Shown: positions 18,215 to 28,200 of the stretch, one piece after another
Layout: every line of letters starts with the position of its first letter
How positions within the stretch are numbered: position 1 is the first letter of the stretch
DNA from: JBCCSZ01 sp039199225
Lineage (GTDB): Bacteria; Bacteroidota; Bacteroidia; Chitinophagales; Saprospiraceae
NCBI GenBank assembly: GCA_039199225.1
Contig: JBCCSZ010000020.1
Coordinates: 1 to 40,675 of the forward strand
DNA length: 40,675 bases
Direction of reading: 5' to 3'
Position numbers and translations under genes: made by a program
The notes under the pieces: generated by a model
Seen by the model: the letters and a program-made list of their open reading frames with translations, nothing else
What the model was told of the DNA's origin: nothing
The model's database searches: none

Positions 18215-18248
18215 CCGCATTCACTTGCTGAAAAGAACAAAAATACTA

Positions 18249-18276
18249 GGCTCGGCCGTACTCGGTCGGGCCTTTT
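18249..18276 (+). terminator. Rho-independent terminator of queA
   Basis: GGCTCGGCCG at 18249-18258 pairs fully with CGGTCGGGCC at 18263-18272 (two G:U wobbles) around a TACT loop, then TTTT at 18273-18276. It starts 35 bases after the queA stop. Confidence 0.85.
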
Positions 18277-18356
18277 CCATACCCCCAAGTTCAACCTTCT
18301 AATAATCAACAACTTATGTATAAGATGTAGTTGCAACAAATTTACAGGAACAGACT

Positions 18357-18388
18357 ATTGTATCTATAGATGAAGTTTATTACATTTG
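18357..18388 (+). promoter_or_regulatory. Bacteroidota-type promoter for the DUF2795 gene
   Basis: A TTG at 18358-18360 and TACATTTG at 18381-18388, 20 bases apart, form a near-ideal Bacteroidota promoter. The predicted leader is about 95 nt, AT-rich, ending in AATTTATG at the start codon (18488). Confidence 0.6.
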
Positions 18389-18487
18389 CCGGAAAAAGAG
18401 GCACAGTTTTTATTTAAGATTTATACAAGAACCTTATTGAAAATTCGTTGTTTGTTTTATCAGAATTTAAAGACAACTTATTAATTT

Positions 18488-18709
18488 ATGTATTGGACAT
18501 TAGAGTTAGCTTATCATTTGGAGGAGGCCCCCTGGCCTGCCACTAGAGACGAATTGATAGATTATTCAATTCGATCTGGTGCGCCTCTGGAGGTCATCGA
18601 AAATTTGCAGCAGATGGAAGATGAGGGAGAAGTATTTGAAAGCATTGAAGACATTTGGCCGGATTATCCTCGTAAAGACGATTTTCTTTTCAACGAAGAC
18701 GAGTACTAA
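18488..18709 (+). CDS. Small conserved acidic protein (DUF2795 family)
   Basis: The 73-residue protein is strongly acidic, with the conserved Bacteroidota pattern MYWTLELA, APWPATRDELIDY, RSGAPLEVIENLQ and DIWPDYP, ending in DFLFNEDEY. The recognised family (DUF2795) has no established function. It is found broadly and highly conserved in this phylum, so a core cytoplasmic role is likely but unproven. It has its own promoter and a perfect palindromic terminator, marking a single-gene unit expressed independently of queA. Confidence 0.9.
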   Translation: MYWTLELAYHLEEAPWPATRDELIDYSIRSGAPLEVIENLQQMEDEGEVFESIEDIWPDYPRKDDFLFNEDEY

Positions 18710-18731
18710 AACGGCATACAACTCATATCGT

Positions 18732-18769
18732 CAAAAAGGTTTTGCAAATGCATTTGCAAAACCTTTTTG
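18732..18769. terminator. Perfect 38-bp palindrome, bidirectional terminator candidate
   Basis: The two 19-base halves (18732-18750 and 18751-18769) are exact reverse complements with no spacer. An A5 run lies at the left end and a T5 run at the right, so an RNA hairpin would have a T-run on either strand. It follows the DUF2795 stop by 22 bases. Confidence 0.75.
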
Positions 18770-19007
18770 TATTAGCCCTTCTTCCTCAACTCCTCAAAAA
18801 TATTGTCACAACATTGGCGATATTTTTCTCTCCTCTCAACACCACCAAAATCAACCCATAACAGCATCTAACCCACCTGATCTGTAGCAGTACATCTCTC
18901 ACAGAAAATCACATATATAACCAAATGGTCAACAGATTCTTACAAATCATAGGTATTTGCACATAAATTCATTTGATTATAGGCATTCAAACCGCAACAT
19001 TCCACAA

Positions 19008-19039
19008 TTTGACTTCGTATAGTTTTCATAGCATATTTG
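19008..19039 (+). promoter_or_regulatory. Bacteroidota-type promoter for the 506-residue protein gene
   Basis: TTTG at 19008-19011 and CATATTTG at 19032-19039 (first base off consensus) are separated by 20 bases, giving a leader of about 65 nt. The 402-bp gap 18710-19111 otherwise holds only the palindromic terminator and AT-rich sequence. Confidence 0.55.
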
Positions 19040-19111
19040 TGACATAATATACTTTACTATTTTACAAACAAGCAGTATATTTAAGTATCCCTTAAAACGA
19101 GCTTTTAGGTC

Positions 19112-20632
19112 ATGAAAAACTTAATTGAGATATCCAAGATCGTAACGAAGAAGAAGGTGCGTAAGATTGAGATATTTGACGATCACTCTCTCAAGCACAA
19201 GAACAGTAAATTCAACGAATTTTACGAAGCGCTGATGGCGGGTAAGTTCAAAAACGATAGAGATGCCGCCTCCTTTTTATACAGCTGTAGCCCAACAGAT
19301 GATAAATACCGCCAACTGAAGTCCAGATTTCGCAAACGCCTACTGAACACTTTGTTTTTCCTGGACGTCAACCTGCCTTCTGCTTCCAACTACGACAGGG
19401 CCTACTATTCTTGCAATAAAGACTGGACCCTCGTCAAAATCTTATTGTCCAACAATGCCACACACACGGCTTCTTCCCTGGCCCGACAAATTCTGACGAC
19501 AGCGCTGAGGTTCAAATTCGCCGATGTCATTGTCAACTGCTCTCGAATCCTGCGCAAATATGCAGCAGAGTCAGACGACGAAAAAAGCTACGAGCTTTAC
19601 GATCAATACAGCAAGCAATACCAAAACGTGTTGGATGCCGAAATTCGCTCTGAAGAGCTCTACCAGCGCGTCATTATGAATTATCACAAGCCACCTTCCA
19701 AAAATGCAGACCTAAAAGAGCGTATCGACACCTATTGTGACGCGCTGGTCGGTCTATCGGAAATCTACGATTCACCGGTTGTCATTTACAATATGTATCT
19801 CGTATGGGCTTATCGATATGAAATGCTCAACGATTTCGAAGCCATGCTTGAAGTTTGTAACAAAGCAGAAAACTACATTGAAGAAAATCCGGCCTACTAC
19901 CAGGATGATAAGTTAGCGACCTTTCAACTCAAGAAGATGTCTGCCTACTTGCACCTGCGCGACTGGAAAAACGGGAAGATCAATGCCGAAAAGTGCCTAC
20001 AGTCTTTTCCACAGGGTAGCGAGACCTGGTTCATTTTCATGGAATACTACCTTTTGTTGGCCATCCACACGGACAATTTCCTCAATGCCATTGCGATTTA
20101 CAATAAGGCATTTAACAACACGAAATTTAAAAAGCTCCCCTTCCTCACCAAGGAAAAGTGGAAAATCTACGATATATACCTCAACTTCATCATCGAAAGC
20201 GAAGGGGATGTCAATCCGGTATTATTGACCCAAAAGCGCAAATCCTTCCGCCTTTCGCGTTTTCTCAACGATCCAATTCTGTATCCCAAAGACCAACGCA
20301 TCTTTACGGTCTTACTCGTCATTGCTCAAGTACTGTTTTTGTTGGAGAAAAAGAGCTACAACGCTGTGACAGAGCGCATCGATCGACTGAAGAGCTATGC
20401 CAACCGCCAACTCAAGAAGGAGGAATATTTTAGAGCCATCCAGTTTATTCGCTTACTACAACAGCTCAACAAGGCCGATTTCCAAACAGATCAACTGAGC
20501 AATACCGAAAAGTACTACAACCGGCTGGTCGAAACGCCCTTTTTCTACCGAAGCCTCATCAACGAGCTGGAAGTCATTCCATACGAAAAGCTTTGGAACC
20601 TGATCTTGAAAAGACTTCAAAAAGTAAACTGA
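19112..20632 (+). CDS. Uncharacterised helical (TPR-like) cytoplasmic protein
   Basis: I do not recognise this 506-residue protein. It has no signal peptide or membrane helix, many Lys/Tyr/Leu residues, and regular helix pairs such as LARQILTTALRFKFADVIVNCSRIL, YRYEMLNDFEAMLEVCNKAENYIEENPAYY and YYLLLAIHTDNFLNAIAIYNKAF. These suggest an alpha-solenoid of TPR type and hence a scaffold or protein-binding role. The N-terminus is basic (EISKIVTKKKVRKIEIFDD). Codon use and base composition match the flanking housekeeping genes, and it sits directly before cmk, 108 bp upstream on the same strand. It therefore looks native rather than acquired. Confidence 0.75.
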   Translation: MKNLIEISKIVTKKKVRKIEIFDDHSLKHKNSKFNEFYEALMAGKFKNDRDAASFLYSCSPTDDKYRQLKSRFRKRLLNTLFFLDVNLPSASNYDRAYYSCNKDWTLVKILLSNNATHTASSLARQILTTALRFKFADVIVNCSRILRKYAAESDDEKSYELYDQYSKQYQNVLDAEIRSEELYQRVIMNYHKPPSKNADLKERIDTYCDALVGLSEIYDSPVVIYNMYLVWAYRYEMLNDFEAMLEVCNKAENYIEENPAYYQDDKLATFQLKKMSAYLHLRDWKNGKINAEKCLQSFPQGSETWFIFMEYYLLLAIHTDNFLNAIAIYNKAFNNTKFKKLPFLTKEKWKIYDIYLNFIIESEGDVNPVLLTQKRKSFRLSRFLNDPILYPKDQRIFTVLLVIAQVLFLLEKKSYNAVTERIDRLKSYANRQLKKEEYFRAIQFIRLLQQLNKADFQTDQLSNTEKYYNRLVETPFFYRSLINELEVIPYEKLWNLILKRLQKVN

Positions 20633-20641
20633 TAATTTCCT

Positions 20642-20649
20642 TACCTTTG
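20642..20649 (+). promoter_or_regulatory. TAnnTTTG -7 box upstream of cmk
   Basis: TACCTTTG at 20642-20649 lies 10 bases after the preceding stop codon. No well-placed upstream TTG is present. If active it would give a leader of about 85 nt. Confidence 0.35.
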
Positions 20650-20740
20650 CCGCTGATCTGGTCTCTCCTGATGCATTAGGGTCCTTCAAACCTGCTTTCT
20701 TCTCTGCAAAAGGGGTGTCCCGTTCCAGAAATATTCTTAA

Positions 20741-21469
20741 ATGGGAGTCAATGCTCATCGCGCTGTCGACATAGCTCCCCAACAAGCATACCCATTGGAA
20801 AAAATCATTATTGCCGTCGACGGATATTCCTCCTGCGGAAAAAGTACCCTTGCCAAAGCGCTTGCTGCTTCCTTACAATACATCTTTATTGACTCTGGCG
20901 CCATGTATCGGGCGGTAACCCATTATTTTCTACAACATCAAATAGCACTCGACGCACCCGACCAAGTCGAAACGGCCTTGTCCAATATTCAAATTGATTT
21001 CAAGAGGACGGAAAATGGCACTTTTACCTTTCTCAATGGCCAAGATGTCGAAAAAGAAATAAGAGGAATGGCTGTTTCCCAATTGGTAAGCCCTGTAGCG
21101 GCCTTATCCAAGGTGCGCCGTGCAATGGTTGCTCAACAGCAAAGAATGGGGCAGCACAAAGGAATTGTAATGGATGGACGGGACATCGGGACGGTTGTTT
21201 TTCCACAAGCCGAGCTAAAGTTGTTTGTCACTGCGGACATTGCGGTACGAGTGGAGCGCCGATACGCAGAATTGATTGCAAAAGGCATTGAAACCGACAG
21301 AGCGAGCGTTCAAAAGAATTTACAGGAAAGAGACCACATTGATTCTACGCGCGCCGACAGCCCCCTTAAAATGGCTTCAGACGCTGTGTTAATCGACAAT
21401 ACCAACCTCAGCAAAGAAGAGCAACTCATCATGATAAAAGCACTGGCAGACTGCCGGGTAGAAAATTAA
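20741..21469 (+). CDS. cmk: Cytidylate kinase
   Basis: The 242-residue product phosphorylates CMP and dCMP with ATP in the cytoplasm. The P-loop is GYSSCGKST at residues 28-36, and the following FIDSGAMYRAVT is the usual CMP-binding segment. VMDGRDIGTVVFP and the arginine-containing lid region (VERRYAEL) also fit, and IDSTRADSPL near the end is typical. The ATG at 20741 gives about 18 residues before the usual family start (EKIIIAVDGYS). A TTG at 20795 would give the conventional N-terminus, so the start is uncertain. A weak terminator hairpin follows. Confidence 0.96.
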   Translation: MGVNAHRAVDIAPQQAYPLEKIIIAVDGYSSCGKSTLAKALAASLQYIFIDSGAMYRAVTHYFLQHQIALDAPDQVETALSNIQIDFKRTENGTFTFLNGQDVEKEIRGMAVSQLVSPVAALSKVRRAMVAQQQRMGQHKGIVMDGRDIGTVVFPQAELKLFVTADIAVRVERRYAELIAKGIETDRASVQKNLQERDHIDSTRADSPLKMASDAVLIDNTNLSKEEQLIMIKALADCRVEN

Positions 21470-21471
21470 AA

Positions 21472-21502
21472 AAGCCACCCTTTCATTAAAAAGGAGTGGC
21501 TT
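21472..21502 (+). terminator. Probable terminator of cmk
   Basis: AAGCCAC(C)CTTT pairs with AAAGGAGTGGCTT (one bulge) a few bases after the stop codon; the trailing T-run (TTAATTT) is short and interrupted. Confidence 0.5.
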
Positions 21503-21580
21503 AATTTCCCCAAAGCTATTATCTTAAACTAATCGTAATCGTTGTTGGTAGTGGTTCGCAGAAATTTGGAAAGGCATTCT

Positions 21581-21610
21581 GCTAGTCACTGCAATTATGC
21601 AGTGACTAGC
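21581..21610. repeat. Perfect 13-bp inverted repeat with 4-base loop
   Basis: GCTAGTCACTGCA at 21581-21593 is the exact reverse complement of 21598-21610, with loop ATTA. No T-run follows on either strand, so it is not a canonical terminator. Confidence 0.7.
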
Positions 21611-22098
21611 TGCAGGTTCAGAGTTTTTAGTTATAAACATGATTTAACAATCCATCTCACTCAAAAAGCAATCATGTCATAAACCATTTTAAATAGTAGT
21701 AGCCAAAATAACTCTCTCACAAATCTAAGTCTACTATTTATTCAATTTTTTACCCTAAAACAAAGCCTTTTTTAAAAAACTCTTTTCCTGCTAAATGCTT
21801 ATTAATTCATCAAATTCCACTTAAGAACCATCAAAATAAGTAATGAATTTTGCCTGGGTTAGAGGAAACTACTTATTTCTGATAACCATACATGTCAAAT
21901 TCGTGCCAACAACATAAATATCTAATAATCAGTATTTTATAAAAATTTAAATCTACAATTTTTTCCCAAAATGGGACATTTAGTCTCTTTTTAGGATTCG
22001 ACTGTCCTTTCAAAGTTTACAGATGTTCAAAATAAAGGTCAGATTAATTTTTTTTCATCCAATTGGACCACCATCCTCATTAGGAATGTTCTGGGCAT

Positions 22099-22138
22099 AA
22101 AAAAACAGTTGGCAATCGTGTAAGTAATTGCCAACTGT
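22099..22138 (-). terminator. Rho-independent terminator of the 2947-residue gene
   Basis: ACAGTTGGCAAT at 22105-22116 is the exact reverse complement of 22127-22138. Read on the minus strand, the 12-bp stem is followed by a T7 run (A-run at 22099-22105). It lies about 80 bases after the stop codon. Confidence 0.85.
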
Positions 22139-22219
22139 CGATATAATTAGCTAAATAATTACCAGTCAGTTTGGTTTGCGACCTTCAAAGAAGGAAGGAT
22201 TCACAAACCTTTTCTTTGC

Positions 22220-25200
22220 TTATCTGGCCAGCGTCAAATCACCCTGGAAGACTTCCTTCCAGTCATCGATAAATGTGATCTCTATGACATAAACAAATAC
22301 CGCAGGATCCATTCTTTCGCCCTTGAAGAAACCATCCCAACCATCGGGATCATCTCCATTGCCTGTCATAGGCTGGAAGTCCCGGCGCTCGTAAACAATC
22401 TCACCCCATCTGTCGAAGATGGCAAAGCGATCAATGTTTTTAATGATATCTGGTCTGGCGTAGACAGACATGCGATCGTTGACACCATCACCATTTGGCG
22501 AGAAGACGTTCGGGATATAAACCGGACGCTCCTTATTCACCTGTAGGATCAACAGATCATCTGCACGACAACCGTTCTCATCCACTACTTGGATACTGTA
22601 AGTCGTCGTACTCAATGGCGTAACTATCGGATTGGTCGATGCAATATTTGTAGAATCGATGCCTTGTGTCCACTCAAAGCTAAAGTTGGTGGAATTCACA
22701 TCGAACGACAATCTGGTGTCATCACCAAAACTAATCAGTCCATCATCATCTTCAGAACTCAAGCTGACAATCAGTTCTTCTGGCTCTACCAAATTCACAT
22801 CTTCTGACCACTCACAGCCATTGGCATCCTGAATTCTCAGAGCGTAATCGCCACCATCCAAGTTACCAAAGCGTGGCAAGGCCGTAAACGGACCATCATT
22901 GACAGAGTAGACATAAGGTCCTGTTCCTCCTTGGACACTCTCGAAGCTGATGAAACCATTGCCCTCGTCGAAACAAGTTGGACCTACTGCCAACGCATCA
23001 ACGTCAATGGGCGCAGGAGCTGTCAGCTCGACCGGAAGAATGGCCTCACAGCCATTGGCATCCACCACTGTCACAACGTGGGTTCCTGCACTCAGGTTTT
23101 CATCCGTTGTACTACTTGAACCACTTGGCCAGAGGTATGTATATGGAGCCGTTCCACCACTCGCCTCTACCCGGGCAAAACCGTCTGTCGCATCGTGGCA
23201 ACTGATGTTATAAGCACCGTTATCAGAAGTTTCTGTCACTTCTATATCTACTGCCGTAGGTTGATCGACATTGATCGCAACGATCTCCTCACAACCATTG
23301 TCATCGGTAACTGTCAAAGAATACAATCCAGCCAGTACCTCCGACTGATCTTGCAGTGGATCGAGACCACCACTCCAGTTGTATTCGTAATCCAGTCCAA
23401 CAGTACCACCTGTAACCGATACATCGATGGCAGCATTTGCCAGTCCGAAACAGGTCGCATCGTCTATATCGAAAACAACCTCGATTGGATCGGGCTCAAC
23501 CAATGTGATGAAGTCTACAGCTGTACAACCATTATCATCTGTTACAGTGACATTGTATGTACCTGCGGGCAAACCAGTTGGGTTCTGATCGACACCTGCT
23601 CCATTATCCCACTGGAAGGAGTATGGCATTGTACCACCGACAACAGATATGTTGATGGAGGCATCTGAGAAGCCATTACAGCTAGGTCCAGCAAACGGAA
23701 CATCAATCAGTGGTACCAGCGGCGCTGGTTCGTCGACGATGGCTGTCAAGGTTACAACACAATCGTCGGCATCCGTCACAGATACAGTATAAGTACCTGC
23801 TGGTAAACCGTCGATGTTTTGCGTTGTTGGCCCGTTGGACCAAGCGTAGGTATAAGGCGCTTGCCCGCCCGTCGCTGTGACGCGAATGCTACCGTTGGCA
23901 TCGCCGTTACAGCTGGCATCTGTCTCATCACTTGACAATTCGAGCGCTCCCGGTTCTGAGACCGACTGAGAGGTCGTTGCTGTACAACCATTGAAATCAG
24001 TCACAATGACGACATAGGTACCAGGGAACAAGCTTCCTGGGTCTTCTACCGGAGGCAGCGGCCCTGTTCCACCAGACCATGCAAAGGTATATGGAGATAC
24101 ACCACCATTGACCGTCAGATCGATGGAGCCGTTGTTCAAATTACAAGTAGCAAATGTTGGAGAAGTTGCCAGGTCGATGGCTGTAGGCTCATCGATGGTC
24201 TGAGACAGTGTGAAAGTACAACCAGCGCCATCCGTTACCGTCAGGATGTAAGTACCGATTGGCTTATTGGCAATGCTCTCTGTGGTTTCTCCACTGCTCC
24301 AAACGTAGCTGTAAGGTGTGTTACCACCTGAGGTAGAGACATTAATACTACCATCTGTTCCACCATTACAGTTGACATCACTTACAACACCTGTTGCAAT
24401 AAGTGCATTTGGCTCGACAACAGTGAAAGACTCTACCAACTCACAACCATTGGCATCTACGATAACCAAATCGTAAGAACCAGGGAAGAGATCGTTTCTA
24501 TCTTCCAACTTAGAACCATCGCTCCAAGTATAGTCGTAAGGCTCCGTACCACCAGCCATGGTCACACTCACCTGTCCATTTGGCAATCCACAAACCGCTT
24601 CTACCAAATCATCTAGCGTCAAAGCCAATGCGTCTGGCTGTTCGATCAAAATGTCGGAAATGACATCAGAACAGTTGACGGCATCTGTTACAGTCACAGA
24701 ATATAGGCCGGCAACGAAGTCATTCGGAGAAGACTCAATGCTGCCATTGCTCCAAGCGTATGTATATGGAGGCGTTCCACTTTGAACATTAACGGTAATG
24801 GTACCATTATTTTGACCGAAGCACAATACATCCGTAGAGGCAAAAGCTGCTTCCGGAGCATTCGGATTGATAACCTCTGCAGAGGATTCAACCGTACAGC
24901 CATTGAAGTCGGTGATGGTCACATTGTAAGTCTGGGCAATCAATCCAGTTGGGTCTTCTACCGGTGCTGCACCATTGTCCCAAACATAAGTGTATGGCAT
25001 TGTACCACCAATCACGCTCATGCTGATGTTACCATCTGCCAATCCACAACTAGCCAAAGAAGGCGTGATGGATTCGACGGTCAGTTCATCTGGCTCTGTA
25101 ATCGTTACGCTGGTTTCTACGGTACAACCATCTGCATCTGTCACGACAACGATGTAAACACCGGCCGTCAAATCGCTGATGTCTTCGGTGACCATACCAT

Positions 25201-28200
25201 TTGACCAATCGTAAATGTAAGGGGTATTACCTCCGATGACGACCAAGTCAATGGCACCATCGTCACCACCGTTACAAAGAACGTGTGTTGGTATCTTATC
25301 GTCAATTTGAAGTGCATTAGGCTCAGAAACATTATAGCTTCCTTCGATGGTACATCCATTGGCATCTGTCACTGTCACATCATAAGTACCAGGTGTCAGG
25401 GTTGTAATGTCCTCGTCAGCGCTACCGTTGCTCCATAGGTAAGAGTAAGGCGTTGTTCCACCAGAAGCAGTAATGGCGATGCTACCATTGGCATCTCCAC
25501 AAGTAGCCAAGACGATGTCGTCGTCCGCTACCTCTAACGAAGTAGCAGGCTCTGCAATGGTAATGGTTACCTCATCGGTACAGTTCACTGCATCTGTTAC
25601 GGTTACAGTGTATGTACCAGCAGGCAATGCATTTTGATCGTCACCTGTCAGACCACCCGTCCAAGCATATTGATAAGGTGCTTGTCCACCATTGATCGTC
25701 AGGGTAATCGTACCATCTGTTCCATCTTTACAGTTTACATCCGTATGTGCCTCTGTCAAAGAAGGAGGATTTGGGTTGTCAACCTGCGCACAGCTTTCCA
25801 CTGTACAACCGTTTTCATCTGTTACAGTCACACAGTAGTTACCTTGTGGCACATTGGTTGCATTTTGCTCGCTCGTACCATTTGACCAGCTGTAGCTGTA
25901 AGCACCCGTACCACCTGCAACAGAGATCGAAACCGTACCATCAGATAGTCCACAACTAGCCAAAGAAGGTGTAATATCATCGATGACCAATTCGTCTGGC
26001 TCTGTGATTTCAATGTCCTCTGTCACACTACAGTCGTCACCATCTGTTACGACGATGGTGTAGGTTCCAGCAACCAATCCATTGAGGTTTTGATCAACAC
26101 CACCATTGTTCCAAGAGAAAACATATGGAGGATTACCACCAATGATGGAAACATTGATGACCCCGTCTGATCCATCTTTACAAGAGACATTTACAGTTGC
26201 AATATCATCGATTTGTAGGGCGTCTGGCTCTGTGACACCGAATTCTTCTTCGTAATCACAGCCGTTGGCATCGGTGATGGTCACTGTATAATTTCCAGGA
26301 ACAACACCAGCAATATCTTGCGTTGCAGTCCCGCCAGCATCACTCCATACATAGCTGTAAGGAGCAGTACCACCTGTTGGCTCAATGTCAACACTACCGT
26401 TTGCTTCACCACAGGTTGCGGCTACAATTCCTATCAAGTTTAGACCCAGTTCTTCATCAGGTTCTTCTACCATAATATCTGCTTGCATAACACAACCATT
26501 ATTATCTGTAACAACAACTGTCGCCATTCCAGTTGGAAGGCCAGTAGCTGTGGCATCTGCAGAACCATTGGTCATCCAGTTGTAAGTATACGGAGGCGTT
26601 CCGCCATTGGCAACAACCGATGCAGAACCAGTAGATTCTCCTTTACAAAGTACAGCTACCTGAGACATTGCCAGGCTAACTTCCGTTGGTTGATCTACCA
26701 TCACGGTGGCTTCTGTCGTACAGCCATTCGCATCAGTCACATCTACGGTCACAGGACCTGAAGGAAGGCCAGTAGCTGTTTCTGTTGTCTGACCATTTGG
26801 CCACACATAAGCGTAAGGTGCGCTTCCACCTGTAACAGATGCTGTAGCAGTTCCGTCGGAAGAACCAAAGCAAAGTGCTGCTGTAGAGGAAGCAGTCGCT
26901 TCCAGGGCAATAGGCTCACCAACAACCGCTGGCACGTTGAATGTACAACCATTCGCATCCATAACCGTGATGTTGTAGCTATTGGCACCAAGACCGGTCA
27001 AAACGTTGGTCATAACTGCACCATTTCCAATGTCATACATATATGGTGGTGTACCTCCCGTTGGAGTAACGGTCACTTGACCATTGGCCAGGCCGTTACA
27101 GCTCGCATCATCAGGAGCAGCTGTTGCAGTAAGCTCTGTTGGCTCTCCAACATCCAGGGAAACTTCCTCTGTACAACCGTTTTCATCCGTCACGGTGATG
27201 ATATAAGTACCAAATGTCAAACCAGTCACCTGATCGCCAGACATACCGTTGCTCCATGCATAAGTGTAGTTTGGCGTACCACCACCTGCTACAACAGAAG
27301 CTGTACCAGTAGCCGTACCAAAACATTCCGCATCGTCGATGGCACCCGGAGCAAGGGTCAATTCATTCGGCTGTCCTATATTTACAGGAATGGAAGTTGT
27401 ACAACCATTCGCATCTGTTACTTCTGCTGTATGTGTTCCAACCGGCAATGATGCTGTTGCACCCGCCTGTGCATTGAAAGACCAGTTGTAAGTGTAAGGC
27501 CCAGTACCGCCAGTAGCCTCTACTGTTGAGCTACCTGTTGCATCACCAAAGCACAATACATCTGAGTTACCTGTTTCTGCCAAAGCCAGTGGGGCTGGCT
27601 CACCGATAACAACATCGATTTGTTGAGCACAATTGCGACCATCCCGTACAGTTACAGTATAAGTACCAGCAGGCAAGTTATTGACAGACTGGCCAGGGTA
27701 TTGATTGACACCGTCACTGAAATTGAAGGTGTAGGGCGTACTACCACCAGAAGCAGTCACAGAAGCAGAACCTGTAGCGGTCCCATTACAAAGTGCATCG
27801 GTCACTACATCCTCCGAGAGGAACAGCTCATTTGGCTGACCAATATTTACAGAAACTGTTTCGGTACATCCATTATCATCAATTACAGTTACGACATAGA
27901 TGCCAGCAACCAAATCAGAGACAGTCGCAGTGCCTGCTCCACCTGGCCAGGCATAAGTGTATGGTGTGCTACCACCCAAAGCGGAAACAGTTGCAGAGCC
28001 ACTACTTCCTCCAAAGCAATTTACATCACTGGCGTTGATGATGTTCAGTGCCAAATCATCTGGTTCTGTAACATCCATGGTCACCTCGGCCGTACATAAA
28101 TTTGCATCTGTAATGGTAACAGTATAGGTACCTGCCGCTAAGCCTGTTGCGGTTGGCATCGTCTGAGCACCGGGATCACTCCATAAGTAAGAGTAATTAG

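Larger units (their letters stand above)
21470..22219. other. 750-bp intergenic region between cmk and the 2947-residue gene
   Basis: AT-rich gap between convergent genes. It holds the cmk terminator (21472-21502), a perfect 13-bp hairpin (21581-21610) and the minus-strand terminator of the giant gene (22099-22138). No ORF with coding character, tRNA or known RNA motif is visible. Confidence 0.5.

Noticed and set aside
21581..21610. Hairpin as terminator of cmk
   Set aside because: No T-run on either strand, and a closer hairpin at 21472-21502 already follows the stop codon.
27620..28099. 159-codon plus-strand frame opposite the SprB array
   Set aside because: Open only because the repeated antisense codons (NGC, GTYTVTV) avoid stops in this frame; similar short frames recur along the array.
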